DNA of 64,000 nucleotides from Longibacter salinarum (GCF_002554795.1 NZ_PDEQ01000007.1:62001-126000), one strand, 5' to 3'; shown: positions 42,309-51,452, counted from the first letter of the stretch. A program made the numbers and translations. The notes: a model not told the origin generated them from the letters alone.

Positions 42309-43028
42309 ATGGATTCGATTTTTGACATGACGGCTCACGTTCTTCGGCGTGGGAGCCTCGTGGGGGTGATCATCGCCGGTCTCCTGACAGGGTGCGTCGA
42401 CCTGGAGCCGCGGCAGAGCAACATCAACTACTACGTACTCAGCGATGCCATGACGCCGGCGGACTCAATCCAGAATCCGGGGTTTGTCCCCGATTCGTTG
42501 CGCCTTGTCGTTGGGATCCGGAAAGTTCGGCTCGCTGCCTATCTCAAGACCCCGTCGATCACGACGCGGTATGGCCGGCACGAGGTGCAGTTTTCGGAAT
42601 TCCACCGCTGGGGCGAAGACCTCGCCGACGCCGTGAGTCGGTCGGTCGCGCAGTCGTTGTCACGGCAGCCGGGCATCGAGCGCGTCGACCGGGTGCCCTG
42701 GCCCGACCGAACGACGCACGATGTGCTGGTACAGATGCAGGTGCTTCGCTTCGAGGGAGAAGCTCCGTCTTCCAGTCGACGCCCGGAGCAAGAGGACGAC
42801 GGGATCGAAGCGGAGGGTTCGGCGCGTGTCGCGGTGGCCTGGGAGCTCGTCGATCCAGAAACGCAGGAGGTGTGGGTCAGTGGTCGGACGGACCATCGTG
42901 AATCCGGATGGCCGGTGGGAAACTATCCGGCGCTCATCGAGCGGCTAGACGCAGCGTTGTCGGTTGTGGCGAGCGACTTAAACGAGAGCATGAAATCACT
43001 CGAGCCGCTGTCGGCTGAGAGCCGGTAG
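42309..43028 (+). CDS. PqiC-like ABC-type transport auxiliary lipoprotein
   Basis: 239 residues with lipobox LLTGC at residues 25-29. The mature part fits the PqiC/DUF330 family: NYYVLSDAMTPADS at the front, LRLVVGIRKVRLAAYLKTPSITTRYGRHEVQFSEFHRWGEDLADAVSRSVAQSL, the core of this fold, and a late WELVDPETQEVWVSGR. Outer-membrane partner that links the MCE tunnel to the outer membrane. Last gene of the operon, 81 bp after mlaD. Confidence 0.85.
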   Translation: MDSIFDMTAHVLRRGSLVGVIIAGLLTGCVDLEPRQSNINYYVLSDAMTPADSIQNPGFVPDSLRLVVGIRKVRLAAYLKTPSITTRYGRHEVQFSEFHRWGEDLADAVSRSVAQSLSRQPGIERVDRVPWPDRTTHDVLVQMQVLRFEGEAPSSSRRPEQEDDGIEAEGSARVAVAWELVDPETQEVWVSGRTDHRESGWPVGNYPALIERLDAALSVVASDLNESMKSLEPLSAESR

Positions 43029-43077
43029 CCGTTCGACACCGCAGATCGCGGCGAGCGCTGATAGGAGAAGACGTGCT

Positions 43078-43104
43078 TTCCCTTCACGGGCGTGCCGTGA
43101 GGGA
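43078..43104. other. Hairpin in the 43029-43316 intergenic region
   Basis: CCCT(T)CACGG pairs with CCGTGAGGG around a 5-nt loop, with one bulged T. No T run follows. It may close the mla operon mRNA. The rest of this 288-bp gap shows no gene. Confidence 0.4.
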
Positions 43105-43316
43105 CAAGGGGACGGGCCGTGAGACCCGGTGAAGTCTCTCCGAAAACAAGGGTCCAGGCGCAAAACGATGGCTGGCCACAGGCACAGAGGTTGCACCCGT
43201 GCCCTGATGCACGTACGTTGCGAACTGCCCCGAGGTGTGTGCCGCTGTTCGGTTGCTTCCGTACGGCGTACCGCCTCCGATCCTTGCTGACCGCGTCGAA
43301 CCCTTTTCGCGCCCCG

Positions 43317-44345
43317 ATGGAATATCTTCTTACGGCAGGCTTTGCCTTCCTCGTCATCAACGCCATGCTCGTGAGCGCTTCGGTGCTCGTGTACGCAGAG
43401 CGCCGCGTTTCCGGCTTCATGCAGAACCGCCCCGGCCCAAACCGTGTCGGCCCGGTCGGACTGCTGCAGCCGTTTGCGGACGTGCTCAAGTTCGTGTTGA
43501 AGGAGGATATTCAGCCTGCTGCGTCCAACAAATTTATCCATTCCCTCGCGCCGGTCCTCATGGTGGTGATCGCCATGAGTGCCGCGTCTTTGATTCCGTT
43601 CGCGAATGGCATTGTCGTCGCGGATCTGAATGTCGGCGTGCTGATGCTTCTCGCGCTGACGTCCGTGACGGTCTATGGCATCACACTCGCCGGATGGAGC
43701 TCCAACAGCAAGTACTCGCTCCTCGGCGGACTGCGGTCGGCGGCGCAGATGATCTCGTACGAGCTCTCGATGGGCCTCGCGGTCATTTCGGTCGTGCTCA
43801 TCGCGGGTAGCTTGAACCTTATGGAGATTGTCGAGAACCAGGCATCCGGTGGTGCGCTCCTCGGCTGGAACCTCGTTCGGAATCCGGTCGGCTGCCTCAT
43901 CTTTATCGTGACCGCGTTCGCGGAAACGAACCGGGCGCCGTTTGACCTGCCGGAGGCGGAGCAGGAGCTTGTCGGTGGATACCACACCGAGTACAGCGGC
44001 ATGAAATTCGGCATGTTCTTCCTCGCCGAGTACGTGAACTGGTTCATCGCCTCGTTCATGATCGTGACGCTCTTCTTCGGCGGCTACCTCGTTCCCTTCC
44101 AGCCGCAACTCATCGCCGCCTTCCCGGCCCTCGCTGACTCGGTCTGGCTCCAGATCTTCCAGTTCGGTTCGCTGATGCTGAAGGTGAGCTTCTTCGTCTT
44201 CCTCTTCATCTGGGTCCGGTGGACGTTCCCCCGCTTCAAGTACAACCAGCTCATGATGATCGGCTGGAAGTACCTCCTCCCGATCTCGCTCGCCAACGCG
44301 CTTCTCGTCGCCCTCGGCGTCATCTTCTTCCAGAGCTACTTCTAG
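43317..44345 (+). CDS. nuoH: NADH-quinone oxidoreductase subunit H
   Basis: Membrane subunit at the quinone site of complex I. The start is set at the ATG at 43317 (MEYLLTAGFAFLVINAM), because the open frame upstream has no membrane character. Eight helices; signatures YAERRVSGFMQNRPGPNRVGPVGLLQPFADVLKFVLKED, the quinone-loop acidic block AETNRAPFDLPEAEQELVGGYHTEYSGMKFGMFF, and WVRWTFPRFKYNQLMMIGWK. 342 aa. No other nuo gene is adjacent, so complex I genes are scattered in this genome. Confidence 0.95.
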   Translation: MEYLLTAGFAFLVINAMLVSASVLVYAERRVSGFMQNRPGPNRVGPVGLLQPFADVLKFVLKEDIQPAASNKFIHSLAPVLMVVIAMSAASLIPFANGIVVADLNVGVLMLLALTSVTVYGITLAGWSSNSKYSLLGGLRSAAQMISYELSMGLAVISVVLIAGSLNLMEIVENQASGGALLGWNLVRNPVGCLIFIVTAFAETNRAPFDLPEAEQELVGGYHTEYSGMKFGMFFLAEYVNWFIASFMIVTLFFGGYLVPFQPQLIAAFPALADSVWLQIFQFGSLMLKVSFFVFLFIWVRWTFPRFKYNQLMMIGWKYLLPISLANALLVALGVIFFQSYF

Positions 44346-44375
44346 TTCGAAAAGCGAAATTCGAAGGGCGAAATG
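44346..44375. repeat. Heptad repeat tract (GCGAAAT family)
   Basis: About four 7-bp units (such as GCGAAAT and TCGAAGG) directly after the nuoH stop codon and before its terminator. Confidence 0.7.
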
Positions 44376-44377
44376 GA

Positions 44378-44420
44378 AAAGCACCTCGGCGCCAGACGGC
44401 GATCCGGGGTGCTTTTTTTC
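44378..44420 (+). terminator. Rho-independent terminator of nuoH
   Basis: Stem AAAGCACC/GGTGCTTT with an inner GCC/GGC pair, followed by a run of seven T residues. Confidence 0.88.
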
Positions 44421-44423
44421 TAT

Positions 44424-44460
44424 GGTTCAGCGTTCAAGGTTCAGAGTTCAAGGTTCAGGG
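44424..44460. repeat. Heptad repeat tract (GTTCARG family)
   Basis: About five 7-bp units (GTTCAGA, GTTCAAG, GTTCAGG, GTTCAGC) directly left of the repeat element at 44461. The same heptads resume right after the element. Confidence 0.85.
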
Positions 44461-44684
44461 CTAGCTACCGGACCGTTTGGATTTCAAACCGGACTGTCTT
44501 CGTATGTCAACGAAAAACGAATCTCGTGCGTCTCATGCGTCCTGGGAACGAGACGTTATCGTCGAACAGGACGCACTCACACACTCCGATACCCACATAC
44601 TCACATACTCCCATCCATCTCAGAGCAGCCGCGCCTAGGAATGCTGAAATGACACACGCTCCAATGAACGTGTCCGGTAGGTAG
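44461..44684 (+). mobile_element. MITE-like repeat element, copy 1 (224 bp)
   Basis: The ends are inverted: CTAGCTACCGGAC at the left and GTCCGGTAGGTAG at the right. Copy 2 at 59041-59256 matches over its full length with about 13 substitutions and one 8-bp difference (an extra ACATACTC unit here), about 94% identical. Too short for a transposase. Both copies sit inside GTTCARG heptad tracts. Confidence 0.75.
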
Positions 44685-44794
44685 GGTTCAGAGTTCAAGG
44701 TTCGGGGCTCGACGGGCTGCCGAATAACCTGAAGGGAATCCCCGGTCGTAGCGCTCATACCCTCAGACGTTGACACTTTCATACTTCCCACCCT

Positions 44795-45238
44795 TCACAC
44801 TTTCCCTTTCCGTCGTTCCGTCAGGGTGAGGGCAGCGCCGGTGAGGAGGATGAGCAGGCCGAGGAGGCGCATCCACGACAGCTCGATCGGGGCGCCGCCG
44901 AGGAGGCCGAAGTGGTCGAGTCCGGCCGAGGTGAGGAGCTGGGCAGCGAGGAGAATCATTCCGAGGAGAACCGCCCCGATGCGCGGCACCGCGTAATTGC
45001 TCGCCGCCACGACGAAGACGCCCATGCAGCCGCCGATCCAGTAGTACCAGGGAAGTCCGCCGAACGCGATGACGCCGGTGCGCACGCCGATGAGGAGGAG
45101 CACGCCTGCTACGATCGTGCCGACGATGTGGTTGACCAGCGATCCGCGCAGGCTTCCGGCAAACGTCGCGAGCGACGCGTTGACCAGCCGACTCAGCGAG
45201 CCGATGACGCCGTTAAGTAGGGCGAGCAGGTAGAACAT
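44795..45238 (-). CDS. DMT-family membrane protein (YdcZ/DUF606), second of a pair
   Basis: 147 residues from the ATG at 45238; the frame stays open to 45298, which would overlap the upstream gene by 26 bp. Four or five membrane helices: LLALLNGVIGSLSRLVNASLA, LVNHIVGTIVAGVLLLIGV, YYWIGGCMGVFVVAASNYAVPRIGAVLLGMILLAAQLLTSAGLDHFG, and LLGLLILLTGAALTLTERRKGK. This is the five-helix half-transporter type, usually encoded as pairs. The N-x-x-V-P and GQ/AQ-like motifs match its neighbour. Substrate unknown. Confidence 0.85.
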   Translation of the reverse strand: MFYLLALLNGVIGSLSRLVNASLATFAGSLRGSLVNHIVGTIVAGVLLLIGVRTGVIAFGGLPWYYWIGGCMGVFVVAASNYAVPRIGAVLLGMILLAAQLLTSAGLDHFGLLGGAPIELSWMRLLGLLILLTGAALTLTERRKGKV

Positions 45239-45272
45239 GCAGAGGAGCTTCCGGGAGGGCAGCGGGACGGGG

Positions 45273-45758
45273 TTAGCCGAACGCGACGAGGACGACACCT
45301 AGGATGACGAGGGCAAGACCGAGCAGTCGTTGCTTCGACACAGGGAATTGGGGGAGCCCGAACCAGCCGAAGTGATCGGAGATTGTGGAGAAGCCGAGGT
45401 TCGCGGCCACCGACAGGCAGAGCGTGAGCGCCACGCCGAGGACCGGAACGACGATGTTGGCGAGCATCACGATGGCGACGCCCAGCACGCCGCCGAGAAA
45501 TGTGTAGCGCGGAGCCGAGCGGAGACGCGAAGGTAGCAGGGGGCCGCTGCGTGGCAGAACGAGGAGCGCAGCGAACACCGTCCCGACGAGGTGGACGAGG
45601 AAGGAGCTTTCCAGCACGCCAACGTGTTCGCCCAGCGTTGCATTGAGCCTGATCATAAGGGCGACGAAAACGCCGGCGATCACGGAGGCCACACCCGCCA
45701 GCATTACGTCTGGGTCGGCCGGAATTTTCTGGCGAACCGCCTGAAGGAGTTGAGGCAT
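45273..45758 (-). CDS. DMT-family membrane protein (YdcZ/DUF606), first of a pair
   Basis: 161 residues from the ATG at 45758 (MPQLLQAVRQKI); a start 12 codons earlier is possible. Membrane helices VMLAGVASVIAGVFVALMIRL, LVHLVGTVFAALLVL, YTFLGGVLGVAIVMLANIVVPVLGVALTLCLSVAANLGFSTISDHFGWFG and LLGLALVILGVVLVAFG. It is paralogous to the next gene and overlaps or abuts it, as expected for an obligate heterodimer of five-helix halves. Confidence 0.85.
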   Translation of the reverse strand: MPQLLQAVRQKIPADPDVMLAGVASVIAGVFVALMIRLNATLGEHVGVLESSFLVHLVGTVFAALLVLPRSGPLLPSRLRSAPRYTFLGGVLGVAIVMLANIVVPVLGVALTLCLSVAANLGFSTISDHFGWFGLPQFPVSKQRLLGLALVILGVVLVAFG

Positions 45759-46111
45759 GGCTACAGGTAGAGGATCAACGACAGTTCGGAGCACGACCGC
45801 GACAAGCTAGGTATCGCCCATTCGAAATCGCAGCCGGCCGCCCGGTTCGCGTGTAAAATTGGCAGGCTCTGTCCATTTTCCCTGTGCAAAGGGCTCGAAA
45901 GGACCCGCTTTTTCGCCTCGTAACGCACGTTTCACCGAAACCTAAACGGTTTGTTTGGGAAAGGAGCGTTCCCGCACGCTTATTGTACGATAGCAGATAA
46001 GAAGAGCCTTGGCCGTGTCAGTGCTTGCGGTCCCTTTCGGTATCTGCTGATCGACATCCGCTGACGGCCGTTCCTCAGCGAACGTCTTCCCTGCCACTCG
46101 TTTCGCGTTTC
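45759..46111. other. Intergenic region DMT pair / rpe
   Basis: About 350 bp between divergent genes. No coding sequence, RNA or repeat was recognised; promoters for both directions are expected. Confidence 0.5.
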
Positions 46112-46801
46112 ATGCTCGCCCCCGACATGCCCGCTCTTGCTCCCTCGATGATCGCCGCCGACTACGGACGGCTCGAAGCTCAGGCCCGCGAAGCCCTCGA
46201 TGCCGGGGCCGATTGGCTTCACATGGATGTGATGGATGGACATTTCGTCCCCAATTTAACCATCGGTCCGGGTATCATTGAGGCGCTTCATCCGGTGGCG
46301 GAGGAGTACGATGCACCGGTCGACGTGCATCTCATGATCGAGAATCCGGAGCGCTACATCGACGCGTTTGCGGATGCGGGCGCCGACGTGATTACCGTGC
46401 ATGCCGAGACGTGCTCTCACCTCCACCGTGTGGTCCAGCAGATTCAGGAGGCGGGTTGCCGGGCGGGAGTCGCACTCAACCCGGCCACGCCCCTCGGACA
46501 GCTGGAGGCCATCCTACCGATGGTCGATCTCGTCCTCGTCATGTCGGTGAATCCGGGCTTCAGTGGACAGGCGTTTATCCCGCAATCAACAACCAAAATC
46601 CAGCGTCTCCGTCGTCAGCTGAATGCCCTGGGTTCGAAAGCCCGGCTGGAAGTGGATGGCGGTGTCAAGCCGGGGAACGCGTTGCAACTCGTGCAGGCTG
46701 GGGCCGATGTCCTCGTGGCAGGAAGCGCCGTCTTTGGTGGCGACGGATCGGTTGAAGAGAACATCGAAGCATTCCGGAGCGCACTCACCCTCAAGGTGTA
46801 A
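46112..46801 (+). CDS. rpe: Ribulose-phosphate 3-epimerase
   Basis: TIM-barrel metal enzyme of the pentose phosphate pathway that interconverts ribulose-5-phosphate and xylulose-5-phosphate. LAPSMIAADYGRL, the metal-binding HMDVMDGHFVPNLTIGPGII, VDVHLMIENPERYIDAFADAGADVITVHAE, VLVMSVNPGFSGQAFIP and the late VDGGVKPGNALQLVQAGADVLVAGSAVFGG. Starts at 46112 or 46127 are both reasonable, giving 229 or 224 aa. Single gene. Confidence 0.95.
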   Translation: MLAPDMPALAPSMIAADYGRLEAQAREALDAGADWLHMDVMDGHFVPNLTIGPGIIEALHPVAEEYDAPVDVHLMIENPERYIDAFADAGADVITVHAETCSHLHRVVQQIQEAGCRAGVALNPATPLGQLEAILPMVDLVLVMSVNPGFSGQAFIPQSTTKIQRLRRQLNALGSKARLEVDGGVKPGNALQLVQAGADVLVAGSAVFGGDGSVEENIEAFRSALTLKV

Positions 46802-47011
46802 TACTGAATCCAAATGACGCTGTCCGGATGCCATGCCTCGGCCGCTGGGGATGGTTCCGTCGAGAAAGGGTAAAAAGGCGTCGATGGGAACGATCCATGC
46901 TTGTTTCTGCGGTTTGAATCACCCGGGCGAACGAAGCAGACCCCGACATTCGAATTTGGATTTGGTATAACCTCCCGTTCTGCGTACCCTTCCCTCAGGG
47001 GACGGACCATT

Positions 47012-47899
47012 ATGAAACTGAAGGACCTCACGGGTCACGTCTGTATCGTCACAGGCGCGAATTCCGGGATCGGAAAAGCGACAGCCCTCGGGCTGGCGAC
47101 GCAGGGCGCTCGCGTTGCCATGGTATGCCGGAGTGAACGTCGTGGTGCACAGGCGAGAGAGGAGATTCTCGCCGCCTGCGGTCACGACCGCGTCGATCTC
47201 CACCTTGCCGATCTATCCTTGCAGTCGGATGTCCGCGCATTGGGCGAGCGGCTTGACGCGTCTTACAACCGCATCGACGTGCTGGTCAACAACGCCGGGG
47301 TGTTCATGGGCGAGCGCATCGAAACCGGGGACGGAATGGAGACGACGCTGGCCGTCAATCACCTGGCGCCGTTCCTCTTGACGCACATCCTTATCGACAC
47401 GATGATCGATACCGCCCGCTCTCATGGCGAGGCGCGCATCGTGAATGTCGGCTCAGAAGCCCATCGCGGGGCCCGGATCGACTTCGACGACCTCCATGGC
47501 GAAAGCAGCTACTCCGGGTTCCGCGCGTACGGCCAGTCGAAGCTGGCCAACATGCTGTTCACCCATGAGCTCGCGCGTCGTCTTCACGGCACAGGCGTGT
47601 CGGCCAACTGTGTTCATCCGGGCGTCGTCTCAACCAACATCTGGCGCGGATCCGACTGGCTCTCCCGCGTCGCTCGCTTCTTTTCCTGGTTCTACGACTC
47701 ACCGGAGACAGGCGCAGAGGGACCGCTCTATCTTGCGGCGTCGCCGGACGTGAACGGCGTGACCGGGCAGTACTTCAACGGTACCGAGAAGGCAAAGCCA
47801 GCCATCGCGGCGTTCAATGAAAAAACGGCCGCCCGCCTCTGGCGCAAAAGCCGCGCACTCACAGGCATGTCTGTTGGGAACGCAAAAGAATTACTGTGA
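47012..47899 (+). CDS. Short-chain dehydrogenase, retinol dehydrogenase-like
   Basis: 295 residues from the ATG at 47012. VCIVTGANSGIGKATALGLATQGARVAMVCR (arginine after the second strand favours NADPH), LHLADLSLQSDVRALGERL, VLVNNAGVFMGERIETGDGMETTLAVNHLAPFLLTHIL, and catalytic YGQSKLANMLFTHELARRL. These features place it among the extended retinol-dehydrogenase/WWOX-like SDRs. Substrate unknown, probably a lipid-type alcohol or aldehyde. Confidence 0.88.
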   Translation: MKLKDLTGHVCIVTGANSGIGKATALGLATQGARVAMVCRSERRGAQAREEILAACGHDRVDLHLADLSLQSDVRALGERLDASYNRIDVLVNNAGVFMGERIETGDGMETTLAVNHLAPFLLTHILIDTMIDTARSHGEARIVNVGSEAHRGARIDFDDLHGESSYSGFRAYGQSKLANMLFTHELARRLHGTGVSANCVHPGVVSTNIWRGSDWLSRVARFFSWFYDSPETGAEGPLYLAASPDVNGVTGQYFNGTEKAKPAIAAFNEKTAARLWRKSRALTGMSVGNAKELL

Positions 47900-47946
47900 G
47901 GGGTGAGATGTGAGGTTTGGGGTATGAGCTTTGGGGATGAGGGAAA
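47900..47946. repeat. Heptad repeat tract (GGTTTGG/GGTRTGA)
   Basis: About six 7-bp units right after the SDR stop codon, such as GGGGTGA, GATGTGA, GGTTTGG, GGTATGA and GCTTTGG. Confidence 0.78.
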
Positions 47947-48193
47947 GCGGGCTTGCGCGAGGAGAAAAGACCGCGACAGGAGTCGGTGGGCCTTAGGTTA
48001 TCAGGTACTGCCCCCCGGTAGTCGAAATGCATCTCGCTTCACAATCATCGTGGTGGCATTCGTGCTCATCTCTGGGCTAGCACGGTGAATACGACCGGCA
48101 TGGCTGTTTGTCTCTGGCTCGATTCCTATGTTTGGTGCTGGCTGTGACTGCAAGCCTCGCCGTGATCTGAGGTAGCAGGCAGCTCCGAAGGGT

Positions 48194-48276
48194 CTTCCTA
48201 CTTCGCCTTTCGAATTTCTCACTTCGCACTTCAATTTCCCTACTTCGCCCTTCGAATTTCCATTTTCGCACTCAAC
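48194..48276. repeat. Heptad repeat tract (GCGAAGT family, reversed), 11 units
   Basis: About 80 bp of 7-bp units ending right at the priA start codon. Read on the minus strand the units are forms of GCGAAGT, TTCGAAG and GGGAAAT. It occupies the whole expected ribosome-binding and leader region of priA. Confidence 0.85.
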
Positions 48277-50757
48277 ATGACCACTGTCGACGTCGTGCTG
48301 CCGGTCCCGGTCGATCAGACCTACACATACGGCGTGCCGACCGAAATGCGCGACACGGTCGACATCGGGCATCGGGTGCTGGTGCCGTTCGGCAAACGGC
48401 GGCTCACGGGCGTTGTCGCGTCCGAGGGACCGGACCCGGAGTCGGTCGACTTCGCTCTAAAGGACATCCTCGACGTGCTGGACGAGCGCCCGGCCTGCTC
48501 GGAGGAGATGCTGCGTCTCACGAAGTGGATCGCCAATTACTACGTTTGCAGCTGGGGCGAGGCGATAAAGGCGGCGCTTCCTTCCGGCATCAACGTGAAG
48601 AGCACGCACCGCCTTCGCCGCACGGAAGAGCCGCCGGGGCAGTGGGTCGAACACGAGCAGGCGGGACCGCTCCTGGCGGACCTGGAGGGGCGCGACGACA
48701 CGACGCTCAGCGCGATTAGAAAGCGTCTCGGGACGACGGTGCCGCTCGGGCTAGTGCGCCGGCTGGCAGCGGAGGGCATTTTGGAGGTAAACACGCAACT
48801 GAGCGACGCCCGCGTCTCGGCGAAAACGGCAACATACGTCCGGTTCTCCGCGGCTTTTCAGCACCCGTCGGCCGCGGCTGACCTCGTCGAACAGCTGCGC
48901 GGGTCGAAGCAAAAAGCACTGATCGAAGCGCTGGCAGGGTTCCGCGAGGAAGGCACGCCGGAGCCGCTACGAACCGATCTTCTGGAGCGGGCGGAGGCCT
49001 CGCACTCTTCGCTCAACAGCCTGGTCGACAAGGGGATGGTCGAAACCGTCGAGAAGGAGGTGGTGCGTTCGCCCCTTGACGATCTGCCGGATCCCGGCCC
49101 GGCGCCGGATCACACGCTTCACCCCTCCCAGCAGGAGGCGTACGATGCGGTCGCCAGAGCGGTCGAAGACCAGAGCTACCAGACCTTTCTATTGCACGGG
49201 ATCACGGGAAGCGGCAAGACCGAGGTCTACATCGCCGCCCTCAAGGACGTCCTCGCCCAGGGCCGAACGGGCATCATCCTCGTCCCGGAAATCGCGCTCA
49301 CGCCGCAGACCGTCCAGCGCTTCCGGTCGCACTTCGGCGACACGATCGCGGTGTTGCACTCGCAGATGAGCATGGGCGAGCGGTTCGATGCGTGGAGGCA
49401 ACTCCGCGACGGAGAGCTGTCGATCGCCATTGGTCCCCGGTCGGCCGTGCTGGCCCCGATGGACAATCTCGGCCTGATCGTGGTCGACGAGGAGCACGAG
49501 TCGTCGTACAAGCAGTTCGACCCCGCGCCACGCTACCATGCTCGCGACGTCGCCGTGATGCGTGCCTACCTCAACGACGCCGTGTGCGTGCTCGGGAGCG
49601 CGACGCCGAGTCTGGAGTCGGTCATGAACGCGGAGTGGGGAAAATACACGCGGCTCAACATGCCGGAGCGGGTGCCGGATTCGTCCGGTACGTCGGCCGA
49701 GCTACCGAACGTGGAGATCGTCGACCTGACGCTGCAGAAGCGCAAGCACCAGCTCGAGGGTGCCCTGTCCGAGCCGCTCCGGGCGGCCATCCGTGCGCGC
49801 ATCGACCGGGGCGAACAGACCATTCTCCTGCAGAACCGCCGCGGGTTTGCGCCGGTCATCGAGTGCTGTGACTGCGGGTGGGCGCCGCTCTGCCGCGATT
49901 GCTCCGTGACGATGACCGTGCACAAGACCCGAAGTGGCGGGCGCATGCTGCAATGCCACTATTGCGGACGCACCGAGCCGACGATGCGCGCGTGTCCCTC
50001 CTGCAACTCGCAGGACCTGCATCAGATTGGGACCGGTACGCAGCGGGTCGAGGATGAGCTGAACGACGTCTTTCCCGATGCCGAGGTTTTGCGGATGGAC
50101 CGCGACTCCACCCGAAAGAAGCACGGCCACCACAAGATTCTGAGCCAGTTTCGCAACGGTGCAGACATCCTGCTCGGCACCCAGATGATCGCCAAAGGGC
50201 TCGACTTCAGCCGCGTGACGCTCGTTGGCGTCGTGGATGCGGACGTGGGCCTCTTGCTGCCGGACTTCCGCGCCGAGGAGCGAACCTTTCAGCTACTGAC
50301 GCAGGTGGCAGGTCGGGCCGGTCGCGCGGATCTGCGCGGCGAGGTCATCCTGCAAACGCGCAACCCCGAGCACAAGGCGCTGCAGTTTGCGCTGGACCAC
50401 GACTTCGACGGCTTCGCGGCATCGGAGCTTGAGGATCGAAAAATACTCAGTTACCCGCCCTTCGGTCACCTCGCGACGGTCGAATTCCGCGGGCCGAAGG
50501 AAGCTCGCGTCGAGCGCCTGGCCGAGAACTGGACGAAGGCGCTCCGCAAGCACAGCGCGAGCGACGTGCTCATCGGCGACCCCTCCCCCGCCTCCGTCAA
50601 GCGCGTCAAGAAGCAGTTTCGCTATCGGACCGTCCTGAAGTCGCGCCAGTCGCAGAAGCATTTGCAGTCGGCCCTCCGGCGCACCGAGCAGTCGTTCGGC
50701 AGCGTCCCGAATGGGTATCATGTTTCGATCGATGTTGACGCCGTCGGGTTGCTTTGA
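48277..50757 (+). CDS. priA: Primosomal protein N' (replication restart helicase PriA)
   Basis: 826 residues. N-terminal DNA-binding domain (VDVVLPVPVDQTYTYGVP) and winged helix; helicase core with Walker A LLHGITGSGKTEVYIAAL, the family DEEH box LIVVDEEHESSYKQ, SATPSLES; the inserted zinc region with all eight cysteines (CCDCGWAPLCRDC ... CHYCGRTEPTMRACPSC); and late motifs GTQMIAKGLDFSRVTLVGVVDAD and QVAGRAGRA. Restarts stalled forks by loading DnaB. The metal cysteines are intact here, in contrast to three other enzymes in the window. Confidence 0.96.
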   Translation: MTTVDVVLPVPVDQTYTYGVPTEMRDTVDIGHRVLVPFGKRRLTGVVASEGPDPESVDFALKDILDVLDERPACSEEMLRLTKWIANYYVCSWGEAIKAALPSGINVKSTHRLRRTEEPPGQWVEHEQAGPLLADLEGRDDTTLSAIRKRLGTTVPLGLVRRLAAEGILEVNTQLSDARVSAKTATYVRFSAAFQHPSAAADLVEQLRGSKQKALIEALAGFREEGTPEPLRTDLLERAEASHSSLNSLVDKGMVETVEKEVVRSPLDDLPDPGPAPDHTLHPSQQEAYDAVARAVEDQSYQTFLLHGITGSGKTEVYIAALKDVLAQGRTGIILVPEIALTPQTVQRFRSHFGDTIAVLHSQMSMGERFDAWRQLRDGELSIAIGPRSAVLAPMDNLGLIVVDEEHESSYKQFDPAPRYHARDVAVMRAYLNDAVCVLGSATPSLESVMNAEWGKYTRLNMPERVPDSSGTSAELPNVEIVDLTLQKRKHQLEGALSEPLRAAIRARIDRGEQTILLQNRRGFAPVIECCDCGWAPLCRDCSVTMTVHKTRSGGRMLQCHYCGRTEPTMRACPSCNSQDLHQIGTGTQRVEDELNDVFPDAEVLRMDRDSTRKKHGHHKILSQFRNGADILLGTQMIAKGLDFSRVTLVGVVDADVGLLLPDFRAEERTFQLLTQVAGRAGRADLRGEVILQTRNPEHKALQFALDHDFDGFAASELEDRKILSYPPFGHLATVEFRGPKEARVERLAENWTKALRKHSASDVLIGDPSPASVKRVKKQFRYRTVLKSRQSQKHLQSALRRTEQSFGSVPNGYHVSIDVDAVGLL

Positions 50758-50808
50758 CGTGTAGACGTGTGGACGTTTCAAGGTGTTGAAGTGGGAAAGT
50801 CGGTACGG
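50758..50808. repeat. Octad repeat tract (ACGTGTRG/AAGTSGGW)
   Basis: About six degenerate 8-bp units right after the priA stop codon, related to the octads at 55762. Confidence 0.65.
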
Positions 50809-50837
50809 GAAGAGATCCTGTAGCTCGTCCTCTACTC

Positions 50838-51452
50838 CTTGGTGCTGGTTTTTTGCTTGACCAAAAAACCAGCGCAAAAAAGTCAAGGCCAGGGAGACCT
50901 TCGCTTGACGTCCGCTTCTGCGCCGCTGAAATGCTCCAAGGCTCGACCTCTCTGGGGGAGATGTGCAAATACCTGACGGCGTTGCTTCGAGGTCTGCGGC
51001 AGGGGAGCATTTCCCGCCAAACGTTTTCGCTAACCGGCGGACCAACCAGCTCTTGGACGCGACGCCTCCGCTCCCGTCGAAGCGGCGAACGTCTCCAAGG
51101 GCCGAAACGACACAAGCACGATTGCTGAACGAGGGTGCTGTCCCGGCCTTGCGCGGTTCGTCGTCTCGAGCGACATGAGCATCGCGAGTTAGTGCCCGTG
51201 GTGCGCGAAGGCGGAGCCGCAAACCAGAACGAATCCGTGTCTGAGCCCGTCTTGCGGGCGGGTCCACAGGATGACCTTGCGGGCCCTTTGATTCGTTCTG
51301 CGACGCGAGCACGGTGAGCTAGTACCGGTTGGTGCGGCGGAGTCGGAGCGCTAGACGAAGCGCGGACCGCCGGGTCGCCAACCCGAGCAAAGCGAGGTAG
51401 TGCCTGTGGCGATTTTTGCGTCTCGTTTATTGGCGATCCAAAAAATGAGACA
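50838..51452. repeat. Structured repeat element R1 (about 615 bp)
   Basis: First of four related elements (R1-R4). It starts with a hairpin at 50845-50872 (CTGGTTTTTTG/CAAAAAACCAG) and ends with another at 51420-51451. Internal hairpins: GAAATGCTCC/GGAGCATTTC (50928-51013), CAGAACGAATC/GATTCGTTCTG (51225-51300) enclosing GCCCG/CGGGC (51245-51259). A roughly 40-bp motif containing TAGTGCCNGTGGTGCG appears in variant forms near 51169, 51301 and 51374. Long frames crossing it are shared by all copies and lack family character, so I treat it as non-coding. Confidence 0.8.

Noticed and set aside
43119-43316. Upstream extension of nuoH by 66 codons
   Set aside because: The added residues are cysteine/arginine-rich and non-hydrophobic, unlike the NuoH N-terminus, which begins with a membrane helix at the chosen ATG.
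42996-44384. A 460-codon minus-strand frame opposite nuoH
   Set aside because: Composition is dominated by R, H, E and D with no family match; nuoH on the + strand is certain.
44507-44791. A minus-strand frame in MITE copy 1, similar to one in copy 2 (sharing DTFIGACVISAFLGAAA)
   Set aside because: The similarity follows from DNA identity of the element; the 8-bp indel shifts the frame between copies, so no protein is conserved.
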